DNA from: Arthrobacter sp. SO5
Lineage (GTDB): Bacteria; Actinomycetota; Actinomycetes; Actinomycetales; Micrococcaceae
Direction: 5' to 3'
Length of the DNA: 54,980 nt
NCBI RefSeq assembly: GCF_020532805.1
Contig: NZ_MQTQ01000065.1
Span: 15,145-70,124, forward strand
Shown here: positions 1-8,302 of the stretch, in pieces
Layout: each line of letters begins with the position of its first letter
How positions within the stretch are numbered: the stretch's first letter is position 1
Notes under the pieces: generated by a model
Told to the model about the DNA's origin: nothing
What the model saw: only the letters and a program-made list of their open reading frames with translations
Databases searched by the model: none
Program-made: the position numbers and the translations under genes

Positions 1-1672
1 GCTCCTCGATCCGGTCCAGGCGGAAGTTGCGCAGCCCCTGCGCTGAGTGGCAGTACGCCTCGAGGTACCAGGTGTTGTCCAGCGAGTAGAGCCGGAGCGG
101 GTCGACGTTGCGTTCGGAGACGGTGTCCCGCTGCGGGGAGAAGTACCTGAGCCGCAGCTGGGCTCCCGCTGAAATCGCGGCGCGGGCCGTTTCCAGGGTC
201 ACGGTGTTGCTCGGGGCCACCGCGGGGCCGGACAGCTGCGCGGCCTGGAGCCCCTGTTCCCCGGCCGCGGCCATGAGTTTGAGCGTCACCGACTCCAGCG
301 CATTGCCCTCGGCCAGTTCCGGCAGCCCGTTGAGGGTCTCCAGCCCGGTCAGCAGGGCGCACGCCTCATCCACGGCGAAACGGACGGGCCGGTTCAGCTC
401 AAGGTCCTGGATGATGTAAACGTGATCGTCGTCCCACTGGATGTCCAGGAGGTCATCCGGGTAGCCTTCGGGCAGCCCCGAGCAGATCAGGATCCGCAGA
501 TCTTCCTCGAGCTCCGTGCGGGTGATGCCGAACTTCGCGGCAACGTCACGGATGTGGAGGCCCTGGTGGTGGACCAGGAACGGGACCAGCTGGAGCATCC
601 GCTTGAGCTGATCCTCCGAGGTACGTTTGCGCCGGAGCTTGGCGTTGCCGGCGCCGCCGGCCGGGAAGGCCACCGGCGGGGCGGGCGTGGCGGCAAACTT
701 TGCTGCGGCGGCAAGCCGGCGCCGGACGGCCGTTGCCAGCTCAGGCGGGGACACGACGGCGACGTGTGGGCCGTAGGAGGCGAGTTCCTCGCCCAGAGTC
801 TCTGCGTCCCGGTACGGGACGCTGAGCCGCTCCCGGCCCGCGCGGGGCGCGGCGGCCCCGGGTTCCGGGTAGGTGCCGGCAAGGGCGCGTTTCCGCAGTC
901 CCAGCAGGCGGCCGTGCGCGACGTCGACGACGGCGGCCTGGACGGGCAGCTCCGCCAGGCCCGCCAGCTCGGCGCGGACGTTGAATGCCGCGGGCGGGCT
1001 GAAGCTTTGCTTCTGGAGCACGGTCACGGCCGAGGTGATGCGGGAGAGCCGGAAGAAGCGCTGCTCGCCGCGGGTCCGGTCGTGGCCCACGAGGTACCAC
1101 TGCCCGAAGCGGCTGCCGAGGCCCCAGGGTTCCACCAGCCGCTCCTCCTCCTTGCCGGTGCTGCCGGCGAGGTAGCTGAAGCTGACCGGGTGCTGGGCGT
1201 GCATGGCGCCGACGAGGTCCTCAAAGGCTTGGCCGGCCGGGCGGATGCGGGGCTGGACGCCGGCCGGGAGCTCGGCATCGACGAGGCCGCCGGCCGCCTG
1301 CAGTTTGCGCATCGCGTTGACGGCGGCGGAGCCCAGGGCCGCGTGCTCCCAGAGCTGGGCGGCCAGGATCAGGACGGTGCATTCCTCGGGGGTTAGGCTG
1401 ACCTCGGGCAGCCGGTTGGATTCCTTGCCGATCCGGTAGCGGGTGGTGGCGGGGTCATCCGAGCCCCAGCCCGTGTCCGTCACCGTTTCGACGTCGAAGC
1501 CGAAGTGGCGCAGCTCGCCCTTGTCGCGTTCGAACATCCGCCCGAAGGCGACCTCGGTGCTGGTGGTGTCATGGTAGACCTTGTCGCGCAGCTCGGCGCG
1601 GCGCAGGCCGTACTTGGTGTTGAGCAGGGCGATGAGCAGATTCAGGAGGCGTTCTGTACGTGAGGCGGACAC
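1..1672 (-). CDS. pafBC: PafBC, fused WYL-domain transcriptional activator of the DNA damage response (3' end off window)
   Basis: PafB and PafC activate the LexA/RecA-independent DNA damage response in actinobacteria and are encoded beside the Pup-proteasome genes. Here both halves lie in one uninterrupted frame. There is an N-terminal winged helix (about residues 1-60), a WYL domain with the W-Y-L triplet at 192-194 and an FRLSRI motif near 207-212, a second HTH from about residue 355, and a second WYL triplet at 535-537. The codon of Trp535 is exactly in frame with the GTG start, which supports a true fusion. Fused PafBC is known in Arthrobacter. The start is GTG at 1672, because an in-frame TAG lies five codons upstream; there is no Shine-Dalgarno and the -10-like element is 9 nt upstream, so the mRNA is probably leaderless. 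About 557 codons are inside the window and the stop is beyond position 1. Confidence 0.93.
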   Translation of the reverse strand, partial: MSASRTERLLNLLIALLNTKYGLRRAELRDKVYHDTTSTEVAFGRMFERDKGELRHFGFDVETVTDTGWGSDDPATTRYRIGKESNRLPEVSLTPEECTVLILAAQLWEHAALGSAAVNAMRKLQAAGGLVDAELPAGVQPRIRPAGQAFEDLVGAMHAQHPVSFSYLAGSTGKEEERLVEPWGLGSRFGQWYLVGHDRTRGEQRFFRLSRITSAVTVLQKQSFSPPAAFNVRAELAGLAELPVQAAVVDVAHGRLLGLRKRALAGTYPEPGAAAPRAGRERLSVPYRDAETLGEELASYGPHVAVVSPPELATAVRRRLAAAAKFAATPAPPVAFPAGGAGNAKLRRKRTSEDQLKRMLQLVPFLVHHQGLHIRDVAAKFGITRTELEEDLRILICSGLPEGYPDDLLDIQWDDDHVYIIQDLELNRPVRFAVDEACALLTGLETLNGLPELAEGNALESVTLKLMAAAGEQGLQAAQLSGPAVAPSNTVTLETARAAISAGAQLRLRYFSPQRDTVSERNVDPLRLYSLDNTWYLEAYCHSAQGLRNFRLDRIEE

Positions 1673-1681
1673 CCCGCAAGG

Positions 1682-1709
1682 GTACTAAAGTCCTGCAGGA
1701 AAACGACAA
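1682..1709 (-). promoter_or_regulatory. Candidate pafBC promoter
   Basis: On the minus strand TTGTCG (1709-1704) and TAGTAC (1687-1682) are separated by 16 nt and lie 9 nt before the pafBC GTG. The -35-like element lies in the T-rich tail of the upstream FKBP terminator. The TTGTCG half resembles the conserved part of PafBC-dependent promoters, but the spacing to a TAnnnT element does not match that motif, so autoregulation is only speculation. Confidence 0.4.
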
Positions 1710-1710
1710 A

Positions 1711-1754
1711 AGCGCGGTAACAGCCGGAAAGTGCTCTCCGATTGTTACCGCGCT
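1711..1754 (-). terminator. Intrinsic terminator after the FKBP gene
   Basis: A perfect 12-bp inverted repeat (1711-1722 and 1743-1754, arm AGCGCGGTAACA) encloses a 20-nt loop. Read on the minus strand it is followed by the T-rich run TTTGTCGTTTTCC. It lies 29 bp past the FKBP stop and before pafBC, so it should separate pafBC from the upstream operon. Confidence 0.75.
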
Positions 1755-1782
1755 CCGTGTCAAGCGGCCGGTGCACCGCCTC

Positions 1783-2178
1783 TTAGCGGACGGCGACGAG
1801 GTCGACGACGAAGATCAGGGCCTCGTTCGGGCCGATCGCTCCGCCGGCGCCGCGGGATCCGTAGGCGAGCTCGGAGGGGATCTCCAGCCGGCGGCGGCCG
1901 CCGACCTTCATGCCCAGGAGGCCCTGGTCCCAGCCCTGGATGACCTGGCCGACGCCGACCCTGAAGTCCAGCGGGGCTCCGCGGCCCCAGGAGGCGTCGA
2001 ACTCTTCGCCGGTGGACCAGGCCACGCCGACGTAGTGGGTGGAGACGGTGTCGCCGGCCGTGGCCTCGGCGCCGTCGCCCTCAATCAGGTCGGTGATGAC
2101 CAGTTCGGTGGGAACCTCGCCCTGGGGGAAGTCAATTTCCGGCTTCTGGCGGTCAAGGTCTCGCTGTCCAAATGACAT
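1783..2178 (-). CDS. FKBP-type peptidyl-prolyl cis-trans isomerase, single domain, cytoplasmic
   Basis: This 131-residue protein is a complete single-domain FKBP with no signal peptide. It shows the family landmarks YVGVAWSTGEEFDASW, a VIQGWDQGL active-site segment, a basic GGRRRLEIP strand, an AYGSRG loop and a terminal FVVDLVAV strand. It should catalyse proline isomerisation in the cytoplasm. The ATG at 2178 is preceded by a good AAGGAG site. It follows the lipoprotein FKBP gene by 53 bp in the same direction and ends at a strong terminator, so it is probably the last gene of the pafA-side operon. Confidence 0.92.
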   Translation of the reverse strand: MSFGQRDLDRQKPEIDFPQGEVPTELVITDLIEGDGAEATAGDTVSTHYVGVAWSTGEEFDASWGRGAPLDFRVGVGQVIQGWDQGLLGMKVGGRRRLEIPSELAYGSRGAGGAIGPNEALIFVVDLVAVR

Positions 2179-2231
2179 GGTTGCTCCTTAGTGCGTGGGT
2201 GTTGGAAGTCAGGTTCTTGCGTGGTGGGGGG

Positions 2232-3164
2232 TTACTTGGCGCCGAGGATGTCGACGACGAAGGCGAGGTCGCCCTTGGCGTCGCCCTGGCCTGCATCACC
2301 GTAGGCAAGGTCCTTGGGGATGACCAGGAGGACGCGGGACCCGACCGTCTTGCCGGTCAGTCCCTGGGTCCAGCCCTTGATGACGCCGGTGAGCGGGAAG
2401 GTGGCCTTCTCGCCGCGGTCGAAGCTGGAGTCGAAGACCTTGCCGCCGGCAAGTGCCACGCCTACGTAGTTCACGGTGAGGGTGTCGGTTGCCTTGACCT
2501 CGGGACCGTTGCCCTTGATGAGGTCCTGGGAGATCAGCGCGGTCGGGGCGGGTACGCCTTCGACGGAGATCTCGGGGATCCCCTTATCGTTTTCCTTCAC
2601 GGTGGGCAGGCCTGCCGGCGGGGTGACGGCGTCGCCCTCGGGCTTGTCCAGGACCGGCGGGGCATCCTTGGCGGAGAGCACCTTCACCACGAGCAGCTGG
2701 GCCGGCTGCGCTTCGGCGCCTTCGGCCGCGGCCTTGCCCGGGACGGCCAGGGCAATGTGGGAGCCGATCTTGGCGCCCACGAAGGCGTTGTAGATGACGG
2801 CACTGGACGTCTTGAGCTCGTCGTTCAGCTCAAGCTGTTCCGCATCGTTCGGGAAGGTGTCCTGGATCTGGGTGCCGTCCGCACCGTTGAAGGCCACGAC
2901 GGAGATCGACGCGATCTGGTTGGCCTTGACCCGGTCCCCGCCGCCTTCGGTGACCACCTTGATGGTGGGTTCCTTGACCTCGAGCGGCTTGGTGAACTCA
3001 ACACCGGGTGCCTTCTTGTCGCCGTTCTCCGTCAGTTTCAGGGAGTCCAGCTTGGCGGTCTCTCCGGCGGACTGGCTGGTGGGCTCCGGGGCGGCGGGTT
3101 CGCCGCCTCCGCAGGCGGTCAGCAGCAGCAGCCCGGGAAGAAGAATTGCTAGTAGTCGGCGCAC
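2232..3164 (-). CDS. FKBP-type peptidyl-prolyl isomerase lipoprotein
   Basis: This predicted lipoprotein of 310 residues begins with GTG at 3164, the start that places the signal peptide (VRRLLAILLPG, then LLTAC lipobox) at the N-terminus. The open frame extends further upstream but would add non-signal sequence. After the lipid Cys comes a Gly/Pro/Ser-rich linker, then a divergent FKBP-like segment, then a clear C-terminal FKBP domain with NYVGVALAGGKVFDSSF, VIKGWTQGL and a FVVDILGAK end. It should act as a folding factor on the outer face of the membrane. The gene sits between pafA (110 bp upstream) and the cytoplasmic FKBP. Confidence 0.88.
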   Translation of the reverse strand: MRRLLAILLPGLLLLTACGGGEPAAPEPTSQSAGETAKLDSLKLTENGDKKAPGVEFTKPLEVKEPTIKVVTEGGGDRVKANQIASISVVAFNGADGTQIQDTFPNDAEQLELNDELKTSSAVIYNAFVGAKIGSHIALAVPGKAAAEGAEAQPAQLLVVKVLSAKDAPPVLDKPEGDAVTPPAGLPTVKENDKGIPEISVEGVPAPTALISQDLIKGNGPEVKATDTLTVNYVGVALAGGKVFDSSFDRGEKATFPLTGVIKGWTQGLTGKTVGSRVLLVIPKDLAYGDAGQGDAKGDLAFVVDILGAK

Positions 3165-3274
3165 TTGGAAACTTTCGTCGAGGCAGGATGGACGCAATGC
3201 CGCACGGTGTCCCGCGGCAAAGGAAGCAGTGGCCGCATGGCGGCCGCTACCAGAATAACGCGGAAAGCTGGGTA

Positions 3275-4639
3275 TCAGCCCATAGAGTCCAGCAAGGCAT
3301 CCACCCGCTCGTCCACGCTGCGGAACGGATCCTTGCACAGCAGCGTCTGGTGGGCGCGGTCGTTGAGCTTCAGGTGGACCCAGTCCACGGTGTAGTCGCG
3401 GCCCAGTTCCTGCGCCCGCCGGACGAAGTCCCCCCGGAGTTTGGCGCGGGTGGTCTGCGGCGGGGCGTCCACCGCATCCTTGACCGCGGTGTCATCCACC
3501 AGCCGGCGCACGGCTCCGCGGTTCTGGAGCAGGTAGTACAACCCGCGGGTGCGGGAAATATCGTGGTACGTCAGGTCAAGCTGTGCGATCCGGGGCGCGT
3601 CCAGGCCCAGCCCGTGCCGTTCGCGGTAGTTGTCCATCAGCTTCTTCTTGATGGCCCAGTCCACTTCGGTGTCGATGGTGCTGGTGTCGCCGCTTTCGAT
3701 CGCGTCCAGGGTGCGTTCCCACAGGTCAAGGATCAGCGGCACGTGCGCGTTGTGGGCACCGTTCTCGGCCACGAACGCGGTGACCTTGTTGAGGTACTCG
3801 CGCTGGATCTCCAGGGCTGTGAGCTGCCGGCCGTTGGCAAGCCGGACCAGGGCGCGGCCGGTCAGGTCGTGGGAGATTTCCCGGATGCTCCGGATGGGGT
3901 TCTCCATCCGCATGTCGCGCATGATGACGCCGGCTTCGATCATCCGCAGGATCAGGTCCACCGTGCCGACCTTCAGCAGTGCCGTGGTCTCGGACATGTT
4001 GGAGTCGCCTACGATCACGTGCAGCCGTCGGTAGAACTCGGCGTCGGCGTGCGGCTCGTCCCGGGTGTTGATGATGGGCCGGGACCGGGTCGTCGCGGAG
4101 GAGACGCCCTCCCAGATGTGGTCTGCGCGCTGGGAGAAGGCGAACGTGGCGCCGTGGGGAGTCTTCAGGATCTTGCCGGCCCCGGCGATGAGCTGGCGCG
4201 TCACGAGGAACGGGATCAGGATTTCTGCCAGCCGGGAGAACTCCCCCCGGCGCGGGATCAGGTAGTTCTCGTGGCTGCCGTAGGAGTTTCCGGCGGAATC
4301 GGTGTTGTTCTTGAACAGATACACCGTGCCGTTGAATCCCTCGGCCGCAAGCCGCTCCTGTGCCTCGTCTACAAGGTCATCCAGGATCAGCTCCCCGGCT
4401 TTGTCGTGTGAAATCAGCTGGATGAGGTCGTCACATTCGGCCGTGGCGTACTCGGGGTGTGACCCGACGTCGAGGTACAGGCGGGAGCCGTTGGTCAGGA
4501 AGACGTTGGAGGACCGGCCCCAGCTGACCACCTTGCGGAAGAGGTAGCGGGCCACCTCCTCCGGGGCCAGAGGCCGGGACTCCGGGCTCGAATAGGAAAT
4601 CCCGAACTCGGTTTCGATGCCGAAAATGCGCTTGTCCAT
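3275..4639 (-). CDS. pafA: Pup--protein ligase PafA
   Basis: PafA is the only ligase that joins the C-terminal glutamate of Pup to substrate lysines, using ATP to form a gamma-glutamyl phosphate. The 454-residue protein has the family's usual length and starts [13 protein letters not shown], with metal-binding acidic residues at 9 and 11 and the catalytic Asp of the [10 protein letters not shown] motif at residue 57. The fold is glutamine-synthetase-like. The ATG at 4639 has a GAGGAG site and begins one base after the prcA stop, so translation is probably coupled; a longer in-frame start at 4699 would overlap prcA and is rejected. Confidence 0.97.
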   Translation of the reverse strand: MDKRIFGIETEFGISYSSPESRPLAPEEVARYLFRKVVSWGRSSNVFLTNGSRLYLDVGSHPEYATAECDDLIQLISHDKAGELILDDLVDEAQERLAAEGFNGTVYLFKNNTDSAGNSYGSHENYLIPRRGEFSRLAEILIPFLVTRQLIAGAGKILKTPHGATFAFSQRADHIWEGVSSATTRSRPIINTRDEPHADAEFYRRLHVIVGDSNMSETTALLKVGTVDLILRMIEAGVIMRDMRMENPIRSIREISHDLTGRALVRLANGRQLTALEIQREYLNKVTAFVAENGAHNAHVPLILDLWERTLDAIESGDTSTIDTEVDWAIKKKLMDNYRERHGLGLDAPRIAQLDLTYHDISRTRGLYYLLQNRGAVRRLVDDTAVKDAVDAPPQTTRAKLRGDFVRRAQELGRDYTVDWVHLKLNDRAHQTLLCKDPFRSVDERVDALLDSMG

Positions 4640-4640
4640 C

Positions 4641-5348
4641 TCAGTTCTCCTCAGCCAGCAGTGCCACGATGTCGGAGTCCTCAAGCCGCCGGAAGGCACG
4701 GCGTATCCCGCGGGCGCTCTCCGAGCCGCGGTCCAGCACCGCCACCTCCACGGCCGACGCCGGCAGGGTGGTGGTTTCCTTGTCCGCGACGAGGCCGGCC
4801 AGGGCGAGCTTGATGGCGCCGGCGAAGTCGAGTTCGCTATGCCAGCCGGCCGCGACAGCCCCGGACACCTTGTCCGCCTGGCCGCCCATCACGATGAAGC
4901 CGTTCTCGTCGGCGATGGACCCGTCGAAGGTCAGCCGGTACAGGTGGTCCGCGTCCGGCGCCGGCCCGACCTCGGCCACGGCCAGCTCCACTTCGAACGG
5001 TTTCTGTTCCGCAGTGAACACGGCGCCCAGGCTTTGGGCGTAGACGCTGGCCAGTCCCCGGGCCGTGACGTCCTCGCGGTCGTACGAGTAGCCGCGCACG
5101 TCCGCGTAGCGCACGCCCGCCTGGCGCAGGCTTTCGAACTCGTTGTACTTGCCGACGGCGGCGAAGGCGATCTTGTCGTAGATCTCGCCGATCTTGTGCA
5201 GTGACGGCGAGGGGTTTTCCGCCACGAGGGCTATCCCGTCCCGGCAGCTGATGACCACCACCGACCGTCCCCGCGCGATGCCTTTCCGTGCGAAATCCGC
5301 ACGGTCCTTCATTAGCTGTTCGGGCGATACGTAGAACTGCTGGGTCAT
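4641..5348 (-). CDS. prcA: 20S proteasome alpha subunit PrcA
   Basis: PrcA forms the non-catalytic outer heptameric rings of the 20S proteasome and gates substrate entry. The chosen start at 5348 gives [12 protein letters not shown] and 235 residues. That is the usual alpha-subunit N-terminus, with YVSPEQ-like gating residues followed by the helix [18 protein letters not shown] longer start at 5435 would extend into prcB. The gene begins one base after the prcB stop, which suits co-translation of the two subunits in equal amounts. The C-terminus ends in acidic LLAEEN. Confidence 0.97.
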   Translation of the reverse strand: MTQQFYVSPEQLMKDRADFARKGIARGRSVVVISCRDGIALVAENPSPSLHKIGEIYDKIAFAAVGKYNEFESLRQAGVRYADVRGYSYDREDVTARGLASVYAQSLGAVFTAEQKPFEVELAVAEVGPAPDADHLYRLTFDGSIADENGFIVMGGQADKVSGAVAAGWHSELDFAGAIKLALAGLVADKETTTLPASAVEVAVLDRGSESARGIRRAFRRLEDSDIVALLAEEN

Positions 5349-5349
5349 T

Positions 5350-6231
5350 TCAGGCCTCCCGCTGGGCAACGGCCCTGGATTCGATGATGGTGCCGGCCAC
5401 GGCCGCGAGTTCGCGTTCCGGGACGCGCACGGCACCGGACCGGTTGACGATGTACACCACCGGCCAGAGCTGCCGGACGGGGTCGGGGCCGCCCGTGGCG
5501 GAGTCGTCGTCGGCGGCGTCGTACAGTGCCTCGACGGCGACCGCGACGGCGTCCTGCTCGGACAGGTTGGGCCGCCAGAGCTTCTTCAGGGCGCCCCGGG
5601 CAAACATGGAGCCGGAGCCCACCGTGTGGTGTTCCTGCTCCTCGTAGCGGCCGCCGGTGACGTCGTAGGAGAAGAGCCGGCCGAGCCCGGCTGGCCGGTC
5701 GAAGCCGGCAAACAGCGGCACCACCGCGAGTCCCTGCATGGCCATCGGGAGGTTGCCGCGGATCATGGCGCCAAGCCGGTTGGCCTTGCCGTCCAGGCTC
5801 AGCAGGGTTCCCTCGATTTTTTCGTAGTGCTCAAGCTCAACCTGGAACAGGCGGGTGATGTCGAGGGCGATGCCGGCCGTCCCGGCGATGCCGAGCACGG
5901 AGTACTGGTCCGCCGGGAAGACCTTTTCGATGTGCCGGCTGGCGATCACATTGCCCATGGTGGCGCGGCGGTCCCCCGCCATCAGGACCCCGCCGGCGTA
6001 GGTCAGGGCCACGATCGTGGTCCCGTGCGGCACCTGGAGTGCTCCGGCTGCGGTCTGGGCGGCTGCCGGGACCTGCCCGTACGGCATGTGGCCGGGAGGC
6101 ATGAACCCGAGCGGCATTAACCCGAGAGGCATTAACCCGAGAGGCATTAAGCCGGGCCGTTCGCGCTGGAGGTGCTCGGTGAATGAGGACGTCGCGTTCG
6201 CCGCTACCTGGTTGGCTGTGGTTTCCTGCAC
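5350..6231 (-). CDS. prcB: 20S proteasome beta subunit PrcB with repeat-bearing propeptide
   Basis: PrcB is the catalytic subunit, an N-terminal nucleophile hydrolase whose threonine is freed by autocleavage. The cleavage site PHG/TTIVAL makes Thr71 the mature nucleophile, with the family's [10 protein letters not shown] and GIAGTAGIA segments following. The 70-residue propeptide is unusual because it contains five head-to-tail five-residue units of the G-L-M-P-L type (about residues 27-51). The GTG start at 6231 has a GAGGGAG site 7 nt upstream. Total length is 293 residues. It lies 95 bp downstream of pup, in the conserved order pup-prcB-prcA-pafA. Confidence 0.97.
   Translation of the reverse strand: MQETTANQVAANATSSFTEHLQRERPGLMPLGLMPLGLMPLGFMPPGHMPYGQVPAAAQTAAGALQVPHGTTIVALTYAGGVLMAGDRRATMGNVIASRHIEKVFPADQYSVLGIAGTAGIALDITRLFQVELEHYEKIEGTLLSLDGKANRLGAMIRGNLPMAMQGLAVVPLFAGFDRPAGLGRLFSYDVTGGRYEEQEHHTVGSGSMFARGALKKLWRPNLSEQDAVAVAVEALYDAADDDSATGGPDPVRQLWPVVYIVNRSGAVRVPERELAAVAGTIIESRAVAQREA
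6083..6157 (-). repeat. Five tandem 15-bp units inside the prcB propeptide
   Basis: On the plus strand five 15-bp units start at 6083, 6098, 6113, 6128 and 6143. Two are identical (GGCATTAACCCGAGA) and the others differ at a few positions. On the coding strand they give repeated Gly-Leu/Phe/His-Met-Pro-Leu/Pro/Tyr units in the part of PrcB that is cut off during maturation. Confidence 0.9.
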
Positions 6232-6326
6232 TGGTGCACTCCCTCAACGTAGTGGATCAACGGCTTCCGGATCTCAGCCACGGGCGGTCCCACGCGTGGA
6301 CTACCTCCGGCGGCGCGGCCGCGGCC

Positions 6327-6530
6327 CTACTGGCCGCCCTTTTGGACAAACGCGCGGACGAACTCCTCGGCGTTGGATTCGAGGACGCCGTCGATCTCAT
6401 CGAGCAGGTCGTCGACGCCCTGGGTGGCGGCCGATGCCTGACCCTCGGCAGGTGCCGGCGGGGCGGCGGGAACGTCCTCTTCAACCTCGGTGCCGCGCGA
6501 CTGCGGTTGCTGCTGCTCCTGGCCTGCCAT
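6327..6530 (-). CDS. pup: Prokaryotic ubiquitin-like protein Pup
   Basis: Pup is the small disordered tag that marks proteins for the proteasome. The 67-residue product ends in Gly-Gly-Gln, so Dop must deamidate it before ligation. It has a single lysine, four residues from the C-terminus, and an acidic helix (VDDLLDEIDGVLE) that forms the Mpa-binding coiled coil. The N-terminal third is rich in Gln, Pro and Ala, as expected for the disordered part threaded into the ATPase. An AAGGAGAG site precedes the ATG. The gene lies between dop and prcB, the standard arrangement. Confidence 0.97.
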   Translation of the reverse strand: MAGQEQQQPQSRGTEVEEDVPAAPPAPAEGQASAATQGVDDLLDEIDGVLESNAEEFVRAFVQKGGQ

Positions 6531-6620
6531 GGTTCTCTCCTTCTGTCCGTCCCCCCTCGTGTGAGGGACATCCTGTAAGCCATATTGCCACGCCGGGGGC
6601 GCCGGCGGGATGCTTTGTCC

Positions 6621-8231
6621 CTAGGAACCGGGACTGAGTCCCAGGAGTTCGGACAGGAACGTTCCGGCCTCCCGGTGCCGGGCAAACAAGGCCCCCGTCA
6701 GCGCCTCCGTGCCGCGCAGCGGCTCACGGGTGGGGACCCGCTGAAGCTTGCCGCGGCCAGGCACATCGAAGATCACGGAGTCCCAGCTGGCGCCTACCAC
6801 GTCGGTCCCGAAGCGGCTGACGCAGCGGCCGCGGAAATAGGCCCGGGTGTCCGACGGCGGTTCGGTCACGGCCCGCTGGATCGCGGCGTCGTCGACGATC
6901 CGTTGCATGCGGTCGCGGGCCAGCAACCGGTAGTAGAGGCCCTTCTCGGGCCGGATATCCGCCCACTGCAGGTCCACCAGGCCCAGGCGGGCATGGCCCC
7001 ACTCCAGCCCGTCGCGCTCGCGGTAGCCGTCCAGGAGCGAGAGCTTGGCCAGCCACTCCACCGAGGAGGCGGCCGCGGCCCGGTCGCTGCCCAGCTGGGT
7101 CAACGTCGCGGACCAGCGTTCCAGCACGGCGTGGGTGTGGCCGTCGCCGTCCACGGCGTCGGCCACACCGGTGTCCTGGGCGTGCTTGGCCGCGGCCTCG
7201 AAGTAGATCCACTGCAGGTCCAGGGCCTTGATCCGGCGTCCGTCCAACAGCCGCAGGGTGGCGGTCAGGGAGGTGTCATGGCTGACGGCCTGCAGTGCCG
7301 CGACCGGTTCGTGGACTTCCAGCCTGGGCGCGAGCCCCGCCTCGATCAGGCTCAGCACCATGGCCGTGGTGCCGAACTTGAGGTAGTTGGACGCCTGGCT
7401 CAGGTTCGCGTCGCCGATAATGACGTGGAGCCGGCGGTACTTGTCGGCGGTGGCGTGCGGCTCGTCGCGGGTGTTGATGATGGGACGGCGGATGGTGGTT
7501 TCGAGGCCCACTTCCGTCTCGAAGAAATCTGCGCGCTGGCTGATCTGGTAGCCGGGGCGGGACGCGTCCTGGGCCAGGCCGACGCGTCCGGAGCCGCAGA
7601 TGATCTGGCGGGTGACGAAGAACGGCGTCAGCCCGCGGACGATGTCGCCGAACGGGACGGAGCGGGGCATGAGGTAGTTCTCATGGGAGCCGTAGGAGAC
7701 GGACTTGTTGTCGGTGTTGTTCTTGTAGAGGTTGATGGGCGGCAGGTCCGGGTCCGCGGCGAGCCTCCGGACGGCGGCGAGGGCCACCAGGTCGCCGGCG
7801 GCGTCCCAGGCGACCGCGTCGCGCGGATTCGTGATTTCCGGGCTGGAGTACTCCGGGTGGGCGTGGTCGACGTAGAGCCGTGCGCCGTTGCCCAGCACCA
7901 TGTTCATGAGCAGCGTGCCGGACTCGTCCTCGCCGTCGTGCTCCAGCTCTTCCCGGCCGTAGGCCAGGGCCACCGCCTCCGCGTCGAGGACTGGCGGCTG
8001 GTCCGTCAGCTGCTCGGGGTCGGCCGTGCCACGCTCCAGGGTCCAGCCCCGGGCGTCATGCAGGGGCTCCTCGTCGGTGTAGTCCCAGCGGGTTTCCGCC
8101 CCACCGGCGGCGCGCTGCCGGGTGAGCTGCGCGTAGGCCTGGATGACGCGGGCAGACATCATGGTGGCGTTGGCGCCCGGTGCGGTGGGCGCGTGGATGC
8201 CGTATTCGGTTTCCGAACCCATCACGCGCAT
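6621..8231 (-). CDS. dop: Depupylase / Pup deamidase Dop
   Basis: Dop deamidates the C-terminal Gln of Pup and also removes Pup from conjugates. It is a homologue of PafA and shares the N-terminal SETEYG metal-binding motif (residues 6-11) and the YVD-HAHPEYSSPE motif, with the key Asp at 122. The start at 8231 gives MRVMGSETEYG, matching the family N-terminus and 536 residues. A GTG at 8306 overlapping the mpa stop by 4 bp is in frame and would add 25 residues rich in Gly, Ala and Pro; it cannot be excluded. The gene directly follows mpa and precedes pup. Confidence 0.95.
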   Translation of the reverse strand: MRVMGSETEYGIHAPTAPGANATMMSARVIQAYAQLTRQRAAGGAETRWDYTDEEPLHDARGWTLERGTADPEQLTDQPPVLDAEAVALAYGREELEHDGEDESGTLLMNMVLGNGARLYVDHAHPEYSSPEITNPRDAVAWDAAGDLVALAAVRRLAADPDLPPINLYKNNTDNKSVSYGSHENYLMPRSVPFGDIVRGLTPFFVTRQIICGSGRVGLAQDASRPGYQISQRADFFETEVGLETTIRRPIINTRDEPHATADKYRRLHVIIGDANLSQASNYLKFGTTAMVLSLIEAGLAPRLEVHEPVAALQAVSHDTSLTATLRLLDGRRIKALDLQWIYFEAAAKHAQDTGVADAVDGDGHTHAVLERWSATLTQLGSDRAAAASSVEWLAKLSLLDGYRERDGLEWGHARLGLVDLQWADIRPEKGLYYRLLARDRMQRIVDDAAIQRAVTEPPSDTRAYFRGRCVSRFGTDVVGASWDSVIFDVPGRGKLQRVPTREPLRGTEALTGALFARHREAGTFLSELLGLSPGS

Positions 8232-8302
8232 GGCGCCACCTGCGGGCAGGCCGCCGGAGACCTCCGGAGCCCGGCTGGACGCGGGCCCCGCAGCCGGCCC
8301 TG

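Noticed and set aside
422..1396. Long plus-strand open frame opposite pafBC
   Set aside because: It is antisense to clear WYL-domain coding sequence and its product is a Gly/Ala/Arg-rich shadow typical of high-GC DNA.
1682..1709. PafBC autoregulatory promoter of the RecA-independent type
   Set aside because: TTGTCG is present, but no TAnnnT lies at the spacing required by that motif; only an ordinary -35/-10 pair is supported.
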